From Astrothelium macrocarpum (taxonomy: Eukaryota; Ascomycota; Dothideomycetes; Trypetheliales; Trypetheliaceae), in assembly GCA_021030915.1 (NCBI GenBank), contig JAGEMR010000018.1, forward strand, positions 310,001 to 374,000: 64,000 bases of DNA, read 5' to 3'. Every line of letters starts with the position of its first letter. The stretch's first letter is position 1. This document shows, piece by piece, positions 22,870-34,401 of the stretch. Under the pieces are notes generated by a model. It had not been told where the DNA came from, did no database searches, and saw only the letters and a list, made by a program, of their open reading frames with translations. The position numbers were made by a program, and so were the translations under genes.

Positions 22870-24963
22870 TCAATAAACTCTCCTAATTCTCATCTTTCTC
22901 TGACAAAAAGCTCCAGTGCTATTGCCACTACCACCACTCTCACTGCTTGGCCCTGGTTCCTTGGGCCCAGGACCTAATGCCGGGGGTGATGCCGCCGGTT
23001 GCGTAGGCGTCTCTACTGGGGATGTCCCGGCCACACTCGATGCAGTGGTGGTCTGAGTTGATGGCGTACCCGAGGTCGTACTACTCTGGCCTGCTGGTGG
23101 ACCGGCGCTTAGCGTGGTTTTCGTGCCTGACGTGCTCCCCACGCTGGTCACTGTGCCATTGATGCTGCTGAAGAGTGTGCAATTACTAGTCCCACTGTTA
23201 TAGGACCACCCTACGCATTGGGACTGTGTATCACAATCTTGAATGCAGACGCCAAGTGGAGATGACGTGCTGGAAGGTGGAGGAGATGCTTGTCGGCGTA
23301 GGAGGAAGGGAGGAGACCAGAGAGACGAGCGTGGGAAGCGGAGACCGGAATGGGGACGAAATCGATTGAGAGGGAAGGTATGTCGCCGGGTAAGATTTGC
23401 CGAAGAAAAGCTAGACAGAATGACACCGGACAACCCTAGATCGCATTGAATATCATAGGTGACACCGTCTACTTGGTAGGTCGAGCCGTTCAGATTAGGG
23501 CAGAGGGGCGAGACCGGGGTTGGCGAAGAAATGACAGCTGATGATGAAATTGATGATGACGATGCTGATGACGATGATACTGAAGGAGATGATATGGTAG
23601 ACGGTAATGCTGAAAAGGGGATTGGAGAGGATGTTGCTGAAGATACGGGTGCTGTTGACACTGTTGGCACCGCTGAAGGAAAGGAAATATTCGTAGGGGA
23701 TACTCCTGATGTAGGAATGGATGCTGAAAAAGCTACAGACACAGATTGAGTGGGCAGACCCAAGGGTAGAACTGACGGTATATCCGAGAGCACTGAAGGC
23801 AGAATTGAGGGTAGTTCTGAGAGTACCGAAGGCAGAATTGAGGGCAGATCCGAAGGTAGATCCGAAAGCACTGAAGGCAGGACTGAGGGTAATTCCGAGA
23901 GTATTGAGGGCAGAACCGAGGGTAGAACTGAGGGTAGAACCGAAGTCAGATCTGAGAGCTCTGAGAGTATCGAGGGCAAAGCCGAGGGCAGCACTGAAGG
24001 TAATTCTGAAAGTATAGAAGGCACAACCGAGGGTAGCTCCGACAGCACCGAGGGCACAACTGAGGGTAGCTCCGAAAGCACCGAGGGCACAATTGAGGGT
24101 AGTTCTGACAGCACTGAGGGCACAACTGAGGGTAGTTCTGACAGCACCGAGGGCACAACTGAGGGCAGCTCCGAAAGCACTGAGGGCACAACTGAGGGTA
24201 GCTCCGAAAGTACCGAGGGCACAATTGAGGGTAGTTCCGACAGCACTGAAGGCAAAACTGAGGGCAGAACCGAAGGTAAAACTGAAGTCAGATCCGACAG
24301 CTCCGAGAGCACTGAGGGCAAAGCTGAGGGCAGATCTGAGGATAGATCCGAGAGCACCGAGGGCACAATTGAGGGCAGAACTGAGGGTAGAACTGAGGTC
24401 AGATCTGAGAGCACCGAGGGTAAAGCTGAGGGCAGAACTGAGGGTAATTCCGAGAGTACTGAGGGAAGAATTGAGGGTAGATCCGAGGGTAGATCTGAGA
24501 GCACCGAGGGTACAACTGAGGGCAGAACTGAAGGTAAATCCGAGAGCACTGAGGGCAGAATCGAGGGCAGAGCTGAGGGCAAATCCGAGGGCAGAACCGA
24601 GGGCAGAGCTGAAGGCAGAGCTGAAGGCAGAACTGAAGGCAGAACTGAGGGCAGAATAGAGGGCAGATCCAAGGGCAAAGCTGAAGGCAGGACTGAGGAT
24701 AGATCCGACGGTAGAATAGAAGGCAGAACTGAAGGCAGAGCTGAGGGTAGATCCGAGGGCAGAGAGCCCAGGGGTTCTGGAAGTTCAGGAGATGTCGGCG
24801 ATATGACCCCAGGAATGATGGAGGCTAGAGCTGCTGAGGGTATTTCGAGTGGTTGGATGGCAGCAGCCGGAACCTGTGATAAAGTCTTAGCAACAAGAAA
24901 ACCTATTGCCTGTGGGAAAGGTAAAAAGATTAATTTGCATGGATTTGCCGGGAATGAGGGCAA
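22870..24963 (-). CDS. Leu-Pro-Ser tandem-repeat surface protein with Cys-rich (apple/PAN-like) C-terminal region; 5' end unresolved
   Basis: A long exon ends at 22870. About 340 residues consist of four-residue units xLPS with longer periods such as VLSELPSVVPS. After a Ser/Thr-rich spacer comes a cysteine-containing region (CPNLNGSTYQVDGVTYDIQC ... CIQDCDTQSQCVGWSYNS ... NCTLF) that resembles apple/PAN-like domains of fungal secreted proteins, then a Ser/Thr/Pro tail. Such proteins are usually cell-wall or adhesin-like. The exon has no in-frame ATG: the first triplet at 24963 is TTG and a TAG lies nine bases upstream. An acceptor (CCTTTCCCACAG at about 24912) suggests that a signal-peptide exon lies farther upstream, but I could not find it convincingly. 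The opposite strand is also open across the repeat. Confidence 0.65.
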   Translation of the reverse strand: MPSFPANPCKLIFLPFPQAIGFLVAKTLSQVPAAAIQPLEIPSAALASIIPGVISPTSPELPEPLGSLPSDLPSALPSVLPSILPSDLSSVLPSALPLDLPSILPSVLPSVLPSALPSALPSVLPSDLPSALPSILPSVLSDLPSVLPSVVPSVLSDLPSDLPSILPSVLSELPSVLPSALPSVLSDLTSVLPSVLPSIVPSVLSDLSSDLPSALPSVLSELSDLTSVLPSVLPSVLPSVLSELPSIVPSVLSELPSVVPSVLSELPSVVPSVLSELPSVVPSVLSELPSIVPSVLSELPSVVPSVLSELPSVVPSILSELPSVLPSALPSILSELSDLTSVLPSVLPSVLPSILSELPSVLPSVLSDLPSDLPSILPSVLSELPSILPSVLSDIPSVLPLGLPTQSVSVAFSASIPTSGVSPTNISFPSAVPTVSTAPVSSATSSPIPFSALPSTISSPSVSSSSASSSSISSSAVISSPTPVSPLCPNLNGSTYQVDGVTYDIQCDLGLSGVILSSFSSANLTRRHTFPLNRFRPHSGLRFPRSSLWSPPFLLRRQASPPPSSTSSPLGVCIQDCDTQSQCVGWSYNSGTSNCTLFSSINGTVTSVGSTSGTKTTLSAGPPAGQSSTTSGTPSTQTTTASSVAGTSPVETPTQPAASPPALGPGPKEPGPSSESGGSGNSTGAFCQRKMRIRRVY
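23760..24780. repeat. Coding minisatellite, 12-nt (xLPS) base unit
   Basis: On the + strand the sequence is a run of variants of GAGGGCAGAACT, i.e. 12-nt units encoding xLPS on the minus strand, for about 1 kb. Units differ by single transitions, so the array is old or diversifying. Changes in unit number would leave the frame intact. Confidence 0.9.
24017..24247. repeat. Higher-order 33-bp repeat, seven copies
   Basis: Within the Leu-Pro-Ser array, seven consecutive 33-bp copies (consensus start GAGGGCACAACTGAGGGTAG) encode an 11-residue period on the minus strand. Copies begin at 24017, 24050 and every 33 bp thereafter. Neighbouring copies differ by a few transitions, which suggests a recent local expansion compared with the flanking 12-nt units. 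Confidence 0.85.
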
Positions 24964-27329
24964 GATATGCTATCAGTGAAGCAAGAGAATAGAAAGACAC
25001 AGGAAAATGGTGCGAATTTGAGTCAAAAAGTCTAATCGAGTGGAGGTTGTCATAAAGCACAGGCATGGTTTAAAATCACATATCGGGCCTTGGCAATGTC
25101 GAAGCAATGAGCATAGACGGCAAATGGTCCTTGATAAGTTCAGATGAGCGACTGGCGGAGAAAAGGGGATCGTCCAAAACCAAGAGGGGAAGAGATGAGA
25201 ATAGATCCTGTTGAGGCCGCATTGGTTGCAAGGTTGGACGGCCAAAGAACAGTCCAAATGATAAAAGGCACGGTGCACGATGGCACTTCGGCCAGAAGCA
25301 TAAAGTAAGACTCAGCGGTCACAGATCGGCAAAAAGGCTCAAGGAAAGTCACAATATGAGGGAATGATAGGAGATCCGCGAGACTCGAGCCCTCCATGAC
25401 TAAGCCATAAGGTCTTCGGAAGGAAACAAATCAAGCCCAGAAAACTCAAAAGGGCCATGAACCCAAGCCGAGATGCAAAAGTAGAACTGATGCTTGGACA
25501 CACGCGTACAACGAAGTATGAAAGGTACGAAATGCGATTGACAGGAATCGAAATGAATGAGAAATGAACCTTTCGTTGAATAAGACAAAAAGGTGGAACC
25601 TTGATCTCAGTCAAGATCGGGTTTGAAAGTGATGCGGTAATGTTTAGAAAAAAGACAATGGAATGAAAGGCACTAATACTAAAGAGCAAACAATCAGGAT
25701 AAGAGACGTATCTTCTGTAAGGCTGGCATAAGAGGTAGAGTGTTAAGCAATTACAATTGGAGATGATGGAAGGAGGCCTCGACTTTGATTATTAGTCACT
25801 GATAGGACCGGCTGTAGGGAAGTTTTGGTGAGAGTGTGAGATTCCAGCAGCCACAACAGGGGTGCTTGACGGAACAACTCAAGGAAGTGGTGCAAGAGGA
25901 ACCAGCTGCATGAAAGAAGTCCCGCAAGGCACATTGTTCTGCAAGAGTCGTCCGTCATGCTTGCATGCTTGCATGCATGCAGCGGAAGCAGGATGAGAGT
26001 GCCGCTGGATTCACAACAGCGACACCATCGTGCGATTTCGACGAGCAAGTGGAACGAGATGGCATCCTCGGAGGGAACCGGCGGAAGGGAACGGCGGGGA
26101 GTCCGATTTCGCCGATCACAGCAATCCCAGTATTGCAGAAGCACGCGATGGATTGCAGAAGGAAACAGCATGCCATGCACAAGTCGCCAGAAATGCTGGG
26201 TTCGCGGGAGTTTAAAAGGCAACCAGATGAACAATAATTGGTGGATGATATCGCGCACGTATATGTAATGGGCAGCAATTGTGTCATGGGTCGATGCTCT
26301 CGAAGATCCAGTACCAAGAGTTGTCAACCACGAGGTCTTCGTTGTCATGCTGTTCGAAGGCTGCAACTGCCACCAGACACCGGATAAAGTGGAAAAGAAA
26401 TCGACGTACGAACAAGGATGGCAAGGATGGTAAACAGAGATGCACCGAGGAAATTCATTCCGCAACGCCGATTGTGGCTGATTGAAAGCGATCATCGGGA
26501 ATGGTCAAAGTCGGCCATGTCAATGCATGCAAGGGGGTAATGAGAAGTGACGAAAGAAGAAAAATAGTACTAACAAGGGATGATGCGGTTGGACTTGGAG
26601 GCAACGCCTCTAGTTCGACAATGGCACAGTCCGTTAGTTCGGCAAGTGTTTCAAAGCCGTACTCAAGGCAGTAGGAAAAGGCGTTGAGGCTATTAGGCGA
26701 TTTAGCGAGGCTTTCCAGACAACGGATAAGATTCTAATTTCTTACGTATATTGAGCACAGTATTCGTATTCGTCCGTTCGATCTGCGCATTGGGAAGCCT
26801 GCAAAGGTGACGCATTTGATGTGCCACAGAGCTGCAGATTCGACATCTCCTCGCTACACCAAGAGGATTGAGTGTTTTGCACATCATCTTGTCTAAAGCA
26901 GAAGTTGGATCTTAGCATAATCTTCTACTCATGAAATGGAATCTGTCTGCCAAAACATACAATAACTGTTCGCAGTCCGTAAGACTGTTCTGCGGGTTCA
27001 AGCTACAAACCACCGTGACGAGCTAATCCATGTCAGTTAAGAATTTGATAGACGTAGAATCACAACAAACTTGATCGATTGTACTGAAGATGTTCTGTCG
27101 TTTGTAGATGGTCCCATGATCCTGTTGCCGGACATGGTGATGATACTGTACAGCGCCCGATTGTGGATGATGGAAAGCAGTACCGGCATCAGGAATTGCA
27201 CTCAGGGCAAACATCAGAGCAGCAGAGATAGACGCGGAACAATACATGAGGAACGCCTGATTGCCCAGGAAACAATTGCCAGAGAAACGCAAATCTGTAA
27301 TGAACGGACGATGGCGAAAAGAATGAATC
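24964..27329. other. Gene-poor region
   Basis: About 2.4 kb upstream of the repeat-protein exon. It should contain that gene's first exon and promoter. A 250-codon frame on the minus strand (26495-25743) has no recognisable domain and an odd His/Cys/Trp-rich composition. A small direct repeat of TGCTTGCA occurs at 25957-25980. Nothing else is supported. Confidence 0.35.
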
Positions 27330-27565
27330 TTGTATTCGTTGCCATGACAGTAACTTTGCTGAAGCAATAAATATGTTCTCATCAAGAGCAAGGAATGCCA
27401 CTCTGTTTGTTGCCATGACAGTAGCTTTGCTGAAGCAGTGTGTATGTTTTCATCAAGATGTTGTGAAGGAGCAAGGAATGCTATTGTGTTCGTTGCCATG
27501 GCAGTGACTTTGCTGAAGCAATATATATATACTAAGATGTAGAGAAGCAAGGAATGCCATCGGGT
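27330..27565. repeat. Imperfect tandem repeat, about three copies of 70-85 bp
   Basis: The motif GTTGCCATGACAGTARCTTT followed by GCTGAAGCA, a T/A-rich stretch and GCAAGGAATGC recurs three times, starting near 27338, 27410 and 27493. Copies have diverged in length in the A/T-rich part. It lies just downstream of the PNGase A gene and is noncoding as far as I can see. Confidence 0.75.
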
Positions 27566-27713
27566 TGGCTCTGTGGAATGCTAAAGCTATAAACATAATC
27601 AGGGGATCCCTGTAATTAGTTCTTTGATTGGACAAGAGCCAAATCAAATAACCCAAAAAATAAAGAATGTCCAATTTAGATGCCAATTACTATTAACCAA
27701 CTTTCGTCGGTCC

Positions 27714-30017
27714 TCACCTGAAGCGACGGACTACGTTTGGTCCATTCGGACCTCTTCCAAGCATGCTTCTTGTCCCACTTCCAGCAAAATTATTCATATT
27801 TGGGAGACCATTGTGATCATGACTGACTTCTCGGCCAATTAATGTCTCATCGTCTTCGACGACGGTGCTGTTGACCGCTTTGACGTATCGCTGGAATAGC
27901 TCGGTAGTGGAAATGCCTTCAGGGTCACCCTGAGCGCTTGATCCGGAAGTTAAAACACCGGAAAATGTCATGTCTTGCTCTGTAGTGCCAAAGCTGAATG
28001 ACGTCATTGATGTTTGATTGGACAGGTAAGTGGCAGTGCCGTTCTGCATTGTTTGTAATGAGCTGCCTTGGAATGGTCCGGACTGGGTCTCGGCCTCCTC
28101 AACAGGCTCGACTCCAGTCGGAAACACTGCTTCTCCGATAGTTTGCACGTCTTTTCCTCGAACAACGTTTGCGAAAATTGTGATGTTATCTCCAACTGTC
28201 CCGTATACTGAGAAAGCGTACAAGGGATAGTTAAGACTCCTCGAGTAATTCAAGGAAGAGACGTCATTGCCAGTCGTTGATTGATTGTTGACTTGCACAT
28301 TCCCTGCTTCAGTGTAATTGCCGAAATTTGAGTAACTCAGAGATTGCCGCCATGATGCAGTCTCTGAGCCATTAGCCGTATTGATAGTAGAGGTAAAAGA
28401 AATTGCTCGCTGTGCATTGACTTGGTATGTCAACGTTTCGTTCGTTCCATTGGGTAGCGTCCCGACCGAAGATGATAATTGAAAAACAGGGTCCGGAATG
28501 GAAGCCACAGGGCCGGAACCAGTCGTCACTGACCCCTCCGGATCTAGCCACAAAAAGATTTTTCCAGTAACAGGCCAATTGCTACCTACAGTCTCTGCCA
28601 AGACGCCGGTGCCGTTGCCAGTATCATTGATGCCCGATACTCTTATTTCAAACGAGTGTGCAGCGCCGTCACAGAGCAGTGGAAGAAAGGGAGTAATGTC
28701 AATCTCATCCTCGCGGAGATCAAATGCATCAATACCGACAATCCTATCCATGTCAGCACAAATAGAGTTATGATCAGATGCGATCGACATACGGACGCCA
28801 CAACCCTGGAACCACACCACCGGTACTAGAGGAAAAAGTTAGTTGCGACATCGGGATGACAGGGCGAAGAAGCCTTACAAAATGATTGGAAATGGCCAGG
28901 CAACACCAGCAAGCATGCCATCAATGAAGAGTTGTAGCTCACGAAAAGGCGAAAAACCGTAGAGCACCCCTGTCTGGGGAAAAGTCTGAGTGTCAGATGA
29001 AAGCACGTTGCTCCACCAAAATTCTTCGTCAGCTTGACCACAAGCGGCAATCGTAAATTTTGCTCGACGGATATTTTGTGGGAGCGTCAGCGTGTTAGTA
29101 GCGTTATCTGACGGAAAAGTAAAGACGCTTGGTGCGTTGGAAGCCGATTGCCTCGCGGAAACGGGAAGGATCAGATGTGCAGGCGTAATCGAATCCTCGG
29201 CCGTAAAAAATGAGGCGGTCAAAGTCGTATTGTATGGCGCGGTATAGATATTATTAATTAGGTTTCCCAAATCGAAAATGATCTTTTGCTGCTGTTGAAA
29301 AAGCGTCAGATAATTGGTCACATCCTTTATGTAGGTCCAACGAATGCCAGTCGCGGATGGTTCCGCTGTAGATGTGCGCCATATCTCTGTGTCACCAAAG
29401 TAGAATGTACCAAGACGGTCAAATTGACGCCCTGCTGAAGTCACAGTAAAATTGATAGTGACTCGATTGAAAGCGCAAGATGGAGGGGTATAGTTCCCTG
29501 CGCGTTACCCTAGTTAGCAAATCATCCGTTAGTTCCTTGGTGTGTTCGGCTTACCGACGAACGGAGCCCCATAGCTGTTCCCAAAGGAGTACACCATCAG
29601 AACCTTCTCGCAGGAGGTCGCATTGCTGGTTGCGGCCACGTCGGTGGTTGTCGAGGATCCATCGGTAAGGCTCAGACTTCCATTGGAAGAAGCGATGAGA
29701 ACGGGTGGATAAACTTGAAAATCTTGCAGGACTGGTGCAGCAAGATCGACAGCATGTTTTTGAAGAGTGGGAGAGGATAAGAGTGGAACAGTAATACTTG
29801 TCGAATCAATAGCCAAAGAGCTCACAGCAAAACCGATCGTCATTACAGCAACCCATGCCAACCGCAGTAAGCCCATTCGGGGCAGGGATAAGGATGACTT
29901 GTCCCTGACTGAACCAACAACCCCGCAGTCAGTCATTTTCGCATCTCGGTCCGCTACATAAGCCTTTTCAAAGCCAGGAAATCCTGTAACCTCGGCAGCT
30001 GCCGAACCTGCATCCAT
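27714..30017 (-). CDS. Peptide-N4-(N-acetyl-beta-glucosaminyl)asparagine amidase A (PNGase A family)
   Basis: Exons 30017-29555, 29497-28879, 28825-28793 and 28743-27714 give 714 residues. A cytosolic tail is followed by a membrane anchor or signal segment (LLRLAWVAVMTIGFAVSSLA), then the PNGase A domain: SFGNSYGAPFVGNYTPPSC, RLGTFYFGDTEIWRTSTAEP, and the block FTGGVVPGLWRP-IVGIDAFDL, which appears only after removing the 53-nt and 49-nt introns on either side of a 33-nt exon. Many NxS/T sites agree with an extracellular protein. Plant PNGase A removes N-glycans from glycopeptides; fungal members are little studied. The start is uncertain: Met at 30017 was chosen because an AG lies just upstream; 29936 is an alternative. 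Confidence 0.88.
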
Positions 30018-30216
30018 TCTTGCCACCCGCTGTAAGCACACACAACCACAGACTCCTTAGGACGCCACACCGGAGCAGGCGAATCTCCGATACGCAGATT
30101 CAGATGACCTGCGCGTCGACAACCCTGCGACTCTGGAGAATTGTTAGCCGAAGCCCCGATGCACGTTCCATGACACACTGCAGACGCCAAGAATTACCTT
30201 GTGTTCACAAATCTGC

Positions 30217-30561
30217 TCAGTGACCGTTTGCAGCGTGGTAGTGTCGCCAAAAACGATCGATGGCAGCGCGGGAGATGGCCGAATCCCTCGGGTTTCGGTC
30301 GAAACGTGCTCGGTAATAGTTGAACAAAGACAGTTCGTCCTTGTTCATAAGATATGAGTCAGGTTGTTGCAAGATCCGGGCCCAGATGTTTGCCAATTGA
30401 CTTTCCAAGTAGTTGGAGATGGTCGGATCTAATGATCCTTCGCTGTTGCGAGCGATATCCAAAGCTCTCTGTAAAGTGAGAACACCCACACCGTTAGGGT
30501 CTGAACCATTACCCATATTCACAGATTGAACGACAAATGTTGGATAAGATGAATAAGACAT
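30217..30561 (-). CDS. Small conserved fungal protein of unknown function
   Basis: From the ATG at 30561 the frame gives 114 residues (MSYSSYPTFVVQSV ... RFWRHYHAANGH); ATGs at 30606 and 30675 are in the same frame. The core has alternating helices and the segments ANIWARILQQPDSYLMNKDE and LSLFNYYRARF, which I associate with a widespread small ascomycete family lacking an assigned function. No signal peptide, membrane segment or metal-binding motif is visible. It lies 200 bp upstream of PNGase A on the same strand, with no sign of functional linkage. Confidence 0.7.
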   Translation of the reverse strand: MSYSSYPTFVVQSVNMGNGSDPNGVGVLTLQRALDIARNSEGSLDPTISNYLESQLANIWARILQQPDSYLMNKDELSLFNYYRARFDRNPRDSAISRAAIDRFWRHYHAANGH

Positions 30562-30675
30562 AGATTGACGGCGAGAGCAGAGTAATGAAGGAACGGCAGA
30601 AGGCATAGCGACTAAGCAATTGGGAGCAGATGCAATGATAGAAATACACAAACGAGGCGAATGCCCTTGGCACAT

Positions 30676-33600
30676 GAGAGAAATGAATCGTAGATGGGCT
30701 TACCCTGGACAATTGCCTTGCTCAAATTCTGCTTGCCAGGGCCACCTTGGGGGCTTCTGCGAACGCTGACTATGGTAGTGATGCTTCAGGATAGCCCAAG
30801 AGCTAGGCAACTGAGGAGAGAGGCTCAAACGCGCACTTGCGGCAAACCCGGCAGCCTCTCCGTAATCCACCCCAATAAGAGCACGTAATAATAGAAATGA
30901 GTGAGGTGGCGGGCCAAAACGCCTCTGCCGTGCAGGTGAGATTGTTTTGTCTTTCAACGGCGTCAAAGTTTTGGGCCCTGCTGCTTAAACAGCGACTGCG
31001 GGAACGCACCTTTTGAGGCTCGGCTAACCACCTACCTGATTAAGGTTTGCATGACGCTTTGCCATGAAGGCCATCTATCAAAGGCCTCTGCACTGGAAAT
31101 TCCCGGCCGTAATCGATCTGCAGGGCAGGCCAGGGTCCTCAAAGAGGATTGGTGGTATCACTTTGTCACTTCAGGGGTCAAATTCAGGTCTGGAACCTGT
31201 CAGAGTCGAACTTAATCCGAGGGTTGTGAGCGGTGGATAAGTGTCGTAGGGCTGTCATCCATAGCAGCCCAACGCGCGATGGCTTGCGTGGGGGATCCCC
31301 ATCTTCGCGCCAACGGGTAGGAGTGTCGAGGTCAAAGATACTGTACGGAATGCGCATACTTGACGCTGGCATTGACGAGGCGACAACCCCCTGGGTAATC
31401 AAATGATTAGGCGCAGCATTACGTCACTAGGGACTAGTGTGTCGATCCTTCCGGATCGGTCAATTTTCATCAATTGAAACAATCTCATTCGCCCAAGGGT
31501 CGGCGACTCGTGAGATATTGATAACGGCATATCTTCGGGAGACCTCCACATCAACCGAAAGGATTTATTCCGATTTGTTCAACTAGGCGTGTGAGAAGCT
31601 TGCGTCGATCCAGAGCTTATGCTCACAACTTCGTTCCTTCTATGTATCTCTTCTTCCATCATTTCTTCAGAGGTTCGAAGATGTTCGCTTATGCATCAAA
31701 CCAGAACCAGTTGACCAAACACACGCCAAGGCCATCGCAACATCGACGGCATCTCCTCCGGACCGTAGGGGTACAAATGCAGAGGAGTCGGTGAGTCGTG
31801 TTTAGCGTATGTCCACACGGACTTGACGGCCAGGGCTTCCAAAGAGGAAACGCTTCAACCCGGCCTTTTTTGGTTGCTGGAATTTTCAGATGAAACCCTA
31901 CCTCATTTGTAGCGCGTGGATCCGGTCAGCCAGGATTATCGCAGTCCGACAAGATTCCGAGTAAGAGGATCCACCGACCAGGGGGGCAACGGTCATGGCC
32001 ATGACATTCTCCTTCTCCACACGTTCTTTCTGCAGTCGCCTAGCCTTGACCTAACAACCCTGCTACGGATGCGCTAAATTGAGACAGCTTTGCGTTAGTT
32101 GCTGCATGGTGAATCTTTGGTCTTCTCTGTCTGCGTAACTGAGTGATCATCACACGCACTGCATTGTTCTAGCTGCGTAAGATCCAGCATGGCTGGATAC
32201 AGTATCTGAAACGACGTCGTGGAGGACGTGGCAGAGGAGAGCCATTAGGCTAATTCAGATCACTCTTGCGCAAGTTGGCACAATCTTCATGCAAATCACT
32301 CAAAATGACGAGTTACTGATTCATTATGGTGGGGGCTTTTGATGTGCTACGCATGATGTTCAACGAAATCATTCCCGAATCCTGACCCAAGATTGCTGTT
32401 AGGCAGACTTTGAGAGACAGTGTGCTGTACCTTGATCAAATCATAAAACGATTAGGTTCGCTACCCCAAGACAGGTCTTGCTAGAGACCCTCACCGCTCG
32501 AATGATTGTTGCAGCGTCTGAAGTCAATTGTACTTTGCTAGAGTACACAGAATGCTTTTGGAGTTCCCAAGAATCTGGATAGCGCGCGTCCCAAGGCAAA
32601 AACTACTAATTTTCTAGAAGCATGGCCCACGCGACGAGTAAGGTTCGACGCGTCAAAATTAAGTTACTGGGCCAAGGCTCGCTAGCGCTTCCAGAAGACA
32701 GAGGGGCGTTTGTCTCGCCTCGACCCAACGGCGCCAAGGTAGACGGCAACCCATAGTGTGACAGCAGCTTTTAATTGCTGCGTCCCAGGGCCAAAACTTT
32801 AAAATCGGTTCGGTAAGTAGAAAGCTGTGGCACAATGTCGCTCTGTCCTCCCGGCCTCCCACTAGAGCGGGTTTATGGAAATGGGCTGATTGCCACATTG
32901 CTTGACGGCACGAAGGCGAAGGCGACGCACACATTGGTCCGTTACTAGAGACCGAGGGTGCCATATCCTTGTATTTTGGATCAAGAAACACTCTGACTGC
33001 AACGTAACGTGGTGCTCACCGAGCGTGTGGTAGCTTGCCGGATCATCCACAGTTCCGTTTTGGACAACTCCTCGTGGGAGACGGCAGATACTAGACTGTT
33101 TTTGGAGCTACCCAGCAAAATTCGCTCTTACATCGGGGGATATTCCCCAATCAGACAATTATGCCGTTCACTAGAAACGACAATTCTGCGACTGGTGGTG
33201 GAACGCATTACGAGGCCCAATGAACCATTCAAAGCTAAGTTCGAAATTTTCTTTGCTCATCTCTACACATTCACCAAGCTCGAAACTCTGTGATTACTAG
33301 GCACAAACTCTACTGTTCGGCTATAGCCGATCGTAAGTGCCAGGTCTGAACTTGCTCGCGGTCTCGCAAAGAGTCATGAGACGTATCGTATCCATGCAGA
33401 GATCCGAAACATCGCCATTTTCGTTTAAGGAATTCGCTAGTTGTACGTATTGAAAACCTTGTATTCGTTAGTAGCATGACAGATCATCGCGTGGCGAGAC
33501 AACATCTTCTTAACAAGCTGCCAATCAACTTCGTTGCCCAAGAAAGGTGTTTTACGGCAATCCACGTCACAGCTAGATCAAGCTATTGCCATACCATGGA

Positions 33601-34401
33601 GACACTATGATGATCAGGTGCGTCTGGCTGCATTATTTGAGCCACAAGCGATCTAGAAAATTGATAGTCTTCTCATGTAACCTCCATTACAAAGCTTCGG
33701 AAAATCAAACTGAATGCTGTGAGGCTTTACTAGCTAATTTTTAGGTAGTGGAAGGTGGATAACATATTCAGAGAAATTCGAATATTTCTTGGGGCTGTTA
33801 TATTGAACCAGACGTATCAAAGATTGAGAGTTGGCAAAAACGGCAAAGAAAATGGTCGTAGACAATTAAAAACCAATTGAATGTCGATGCAGTAGAATAA
33901 TTACTTAGTAAATAAATCATGGCTCGTAACTTAGAATTTTCTTTTCACACGGGTTCAAAAAAATACCAATTGACCTCGTTCCGTTACAGTCCAAAGTGAT
34001 TTTGGGATACTAAAAACTGATAGTTGAAGGCTCGCGCCAAACCTTGTCTTGGTTTCATAAAACATTTATCTTCTCCTCAAGCTCTCTGAAATCCTGATAA
34101 AAGATACTAGGAGCAAACTGGGAGCAACGGGAATTACAGATAAATAGACGTAGTCCCTAGGAAGGTAGTTTGGAAGAAGAAATTACTCTGAGCGGCTGAT
34201 TCAAAAGGTGATAGTCGAGCCGAAGCGCTAATGGCGGGAAAAGCTTTCGGGCAAACACCGCGACCAGCTGTAGTCGGATATGCCTTTGTCTTTACGTTCT
34301 CTTGTAAATCCATCGACATTCCCATACATAGCTTTTGCTCTTCGATTCACATCAAATCTCATCGCTCTTACCTTTAACAAGGCCTTATTTAAAATATTGT
34401 A
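30676..34401. other. Long gene-free region (3.7 kb)
   Basis: The longest stretch without a supported gene. Only short frames exist on both strands. One, at about 33009-33293 on the + strand, carries LFLELPSKIRSYIGG, faintly like the start of fungal F-box/2EXR-type proteins, but nothing follows it. The right half (33.3-34.1 kb) is A/T-rich. No transposon ends, tRNA or tandem repeat were recognised. Confidence 0.4.

Noticed and set aside
23750..24979. A 409-codon frame on the + strand rich in Glu-Gly-Arg/Thr repeats, antisense to the Leu-Pro-Ser gene
   Set aside because: It exists because the 12-nt repeat has no stops on either strand. It begins with GTG, not ATG, lacks any domain outside the repeat, and the minus strand has the cysteine domain and Ser/Thr tail typical of secreted proteins.
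25743..26495. A 250-codon ATG frame on the minus strand
   Set aside because: Composition is unlike a folded protein (many His, Cys, Trp, Arg), no domain is recognised, and short frames overlap it on the other strand. Left unannotated without transcript support.
26970..27010. A GGTTCAAGC sequence resembling a tRNA B box
   Set aside because: No matching A box or cloverleaf could be formed around it.
32585..32810. Two similar short stretches (GCGTCCCAAGGCAAAAACT-like)
   Set aside because: Similarity covers under 20 bases with mismatches; not enough to call a repeat.
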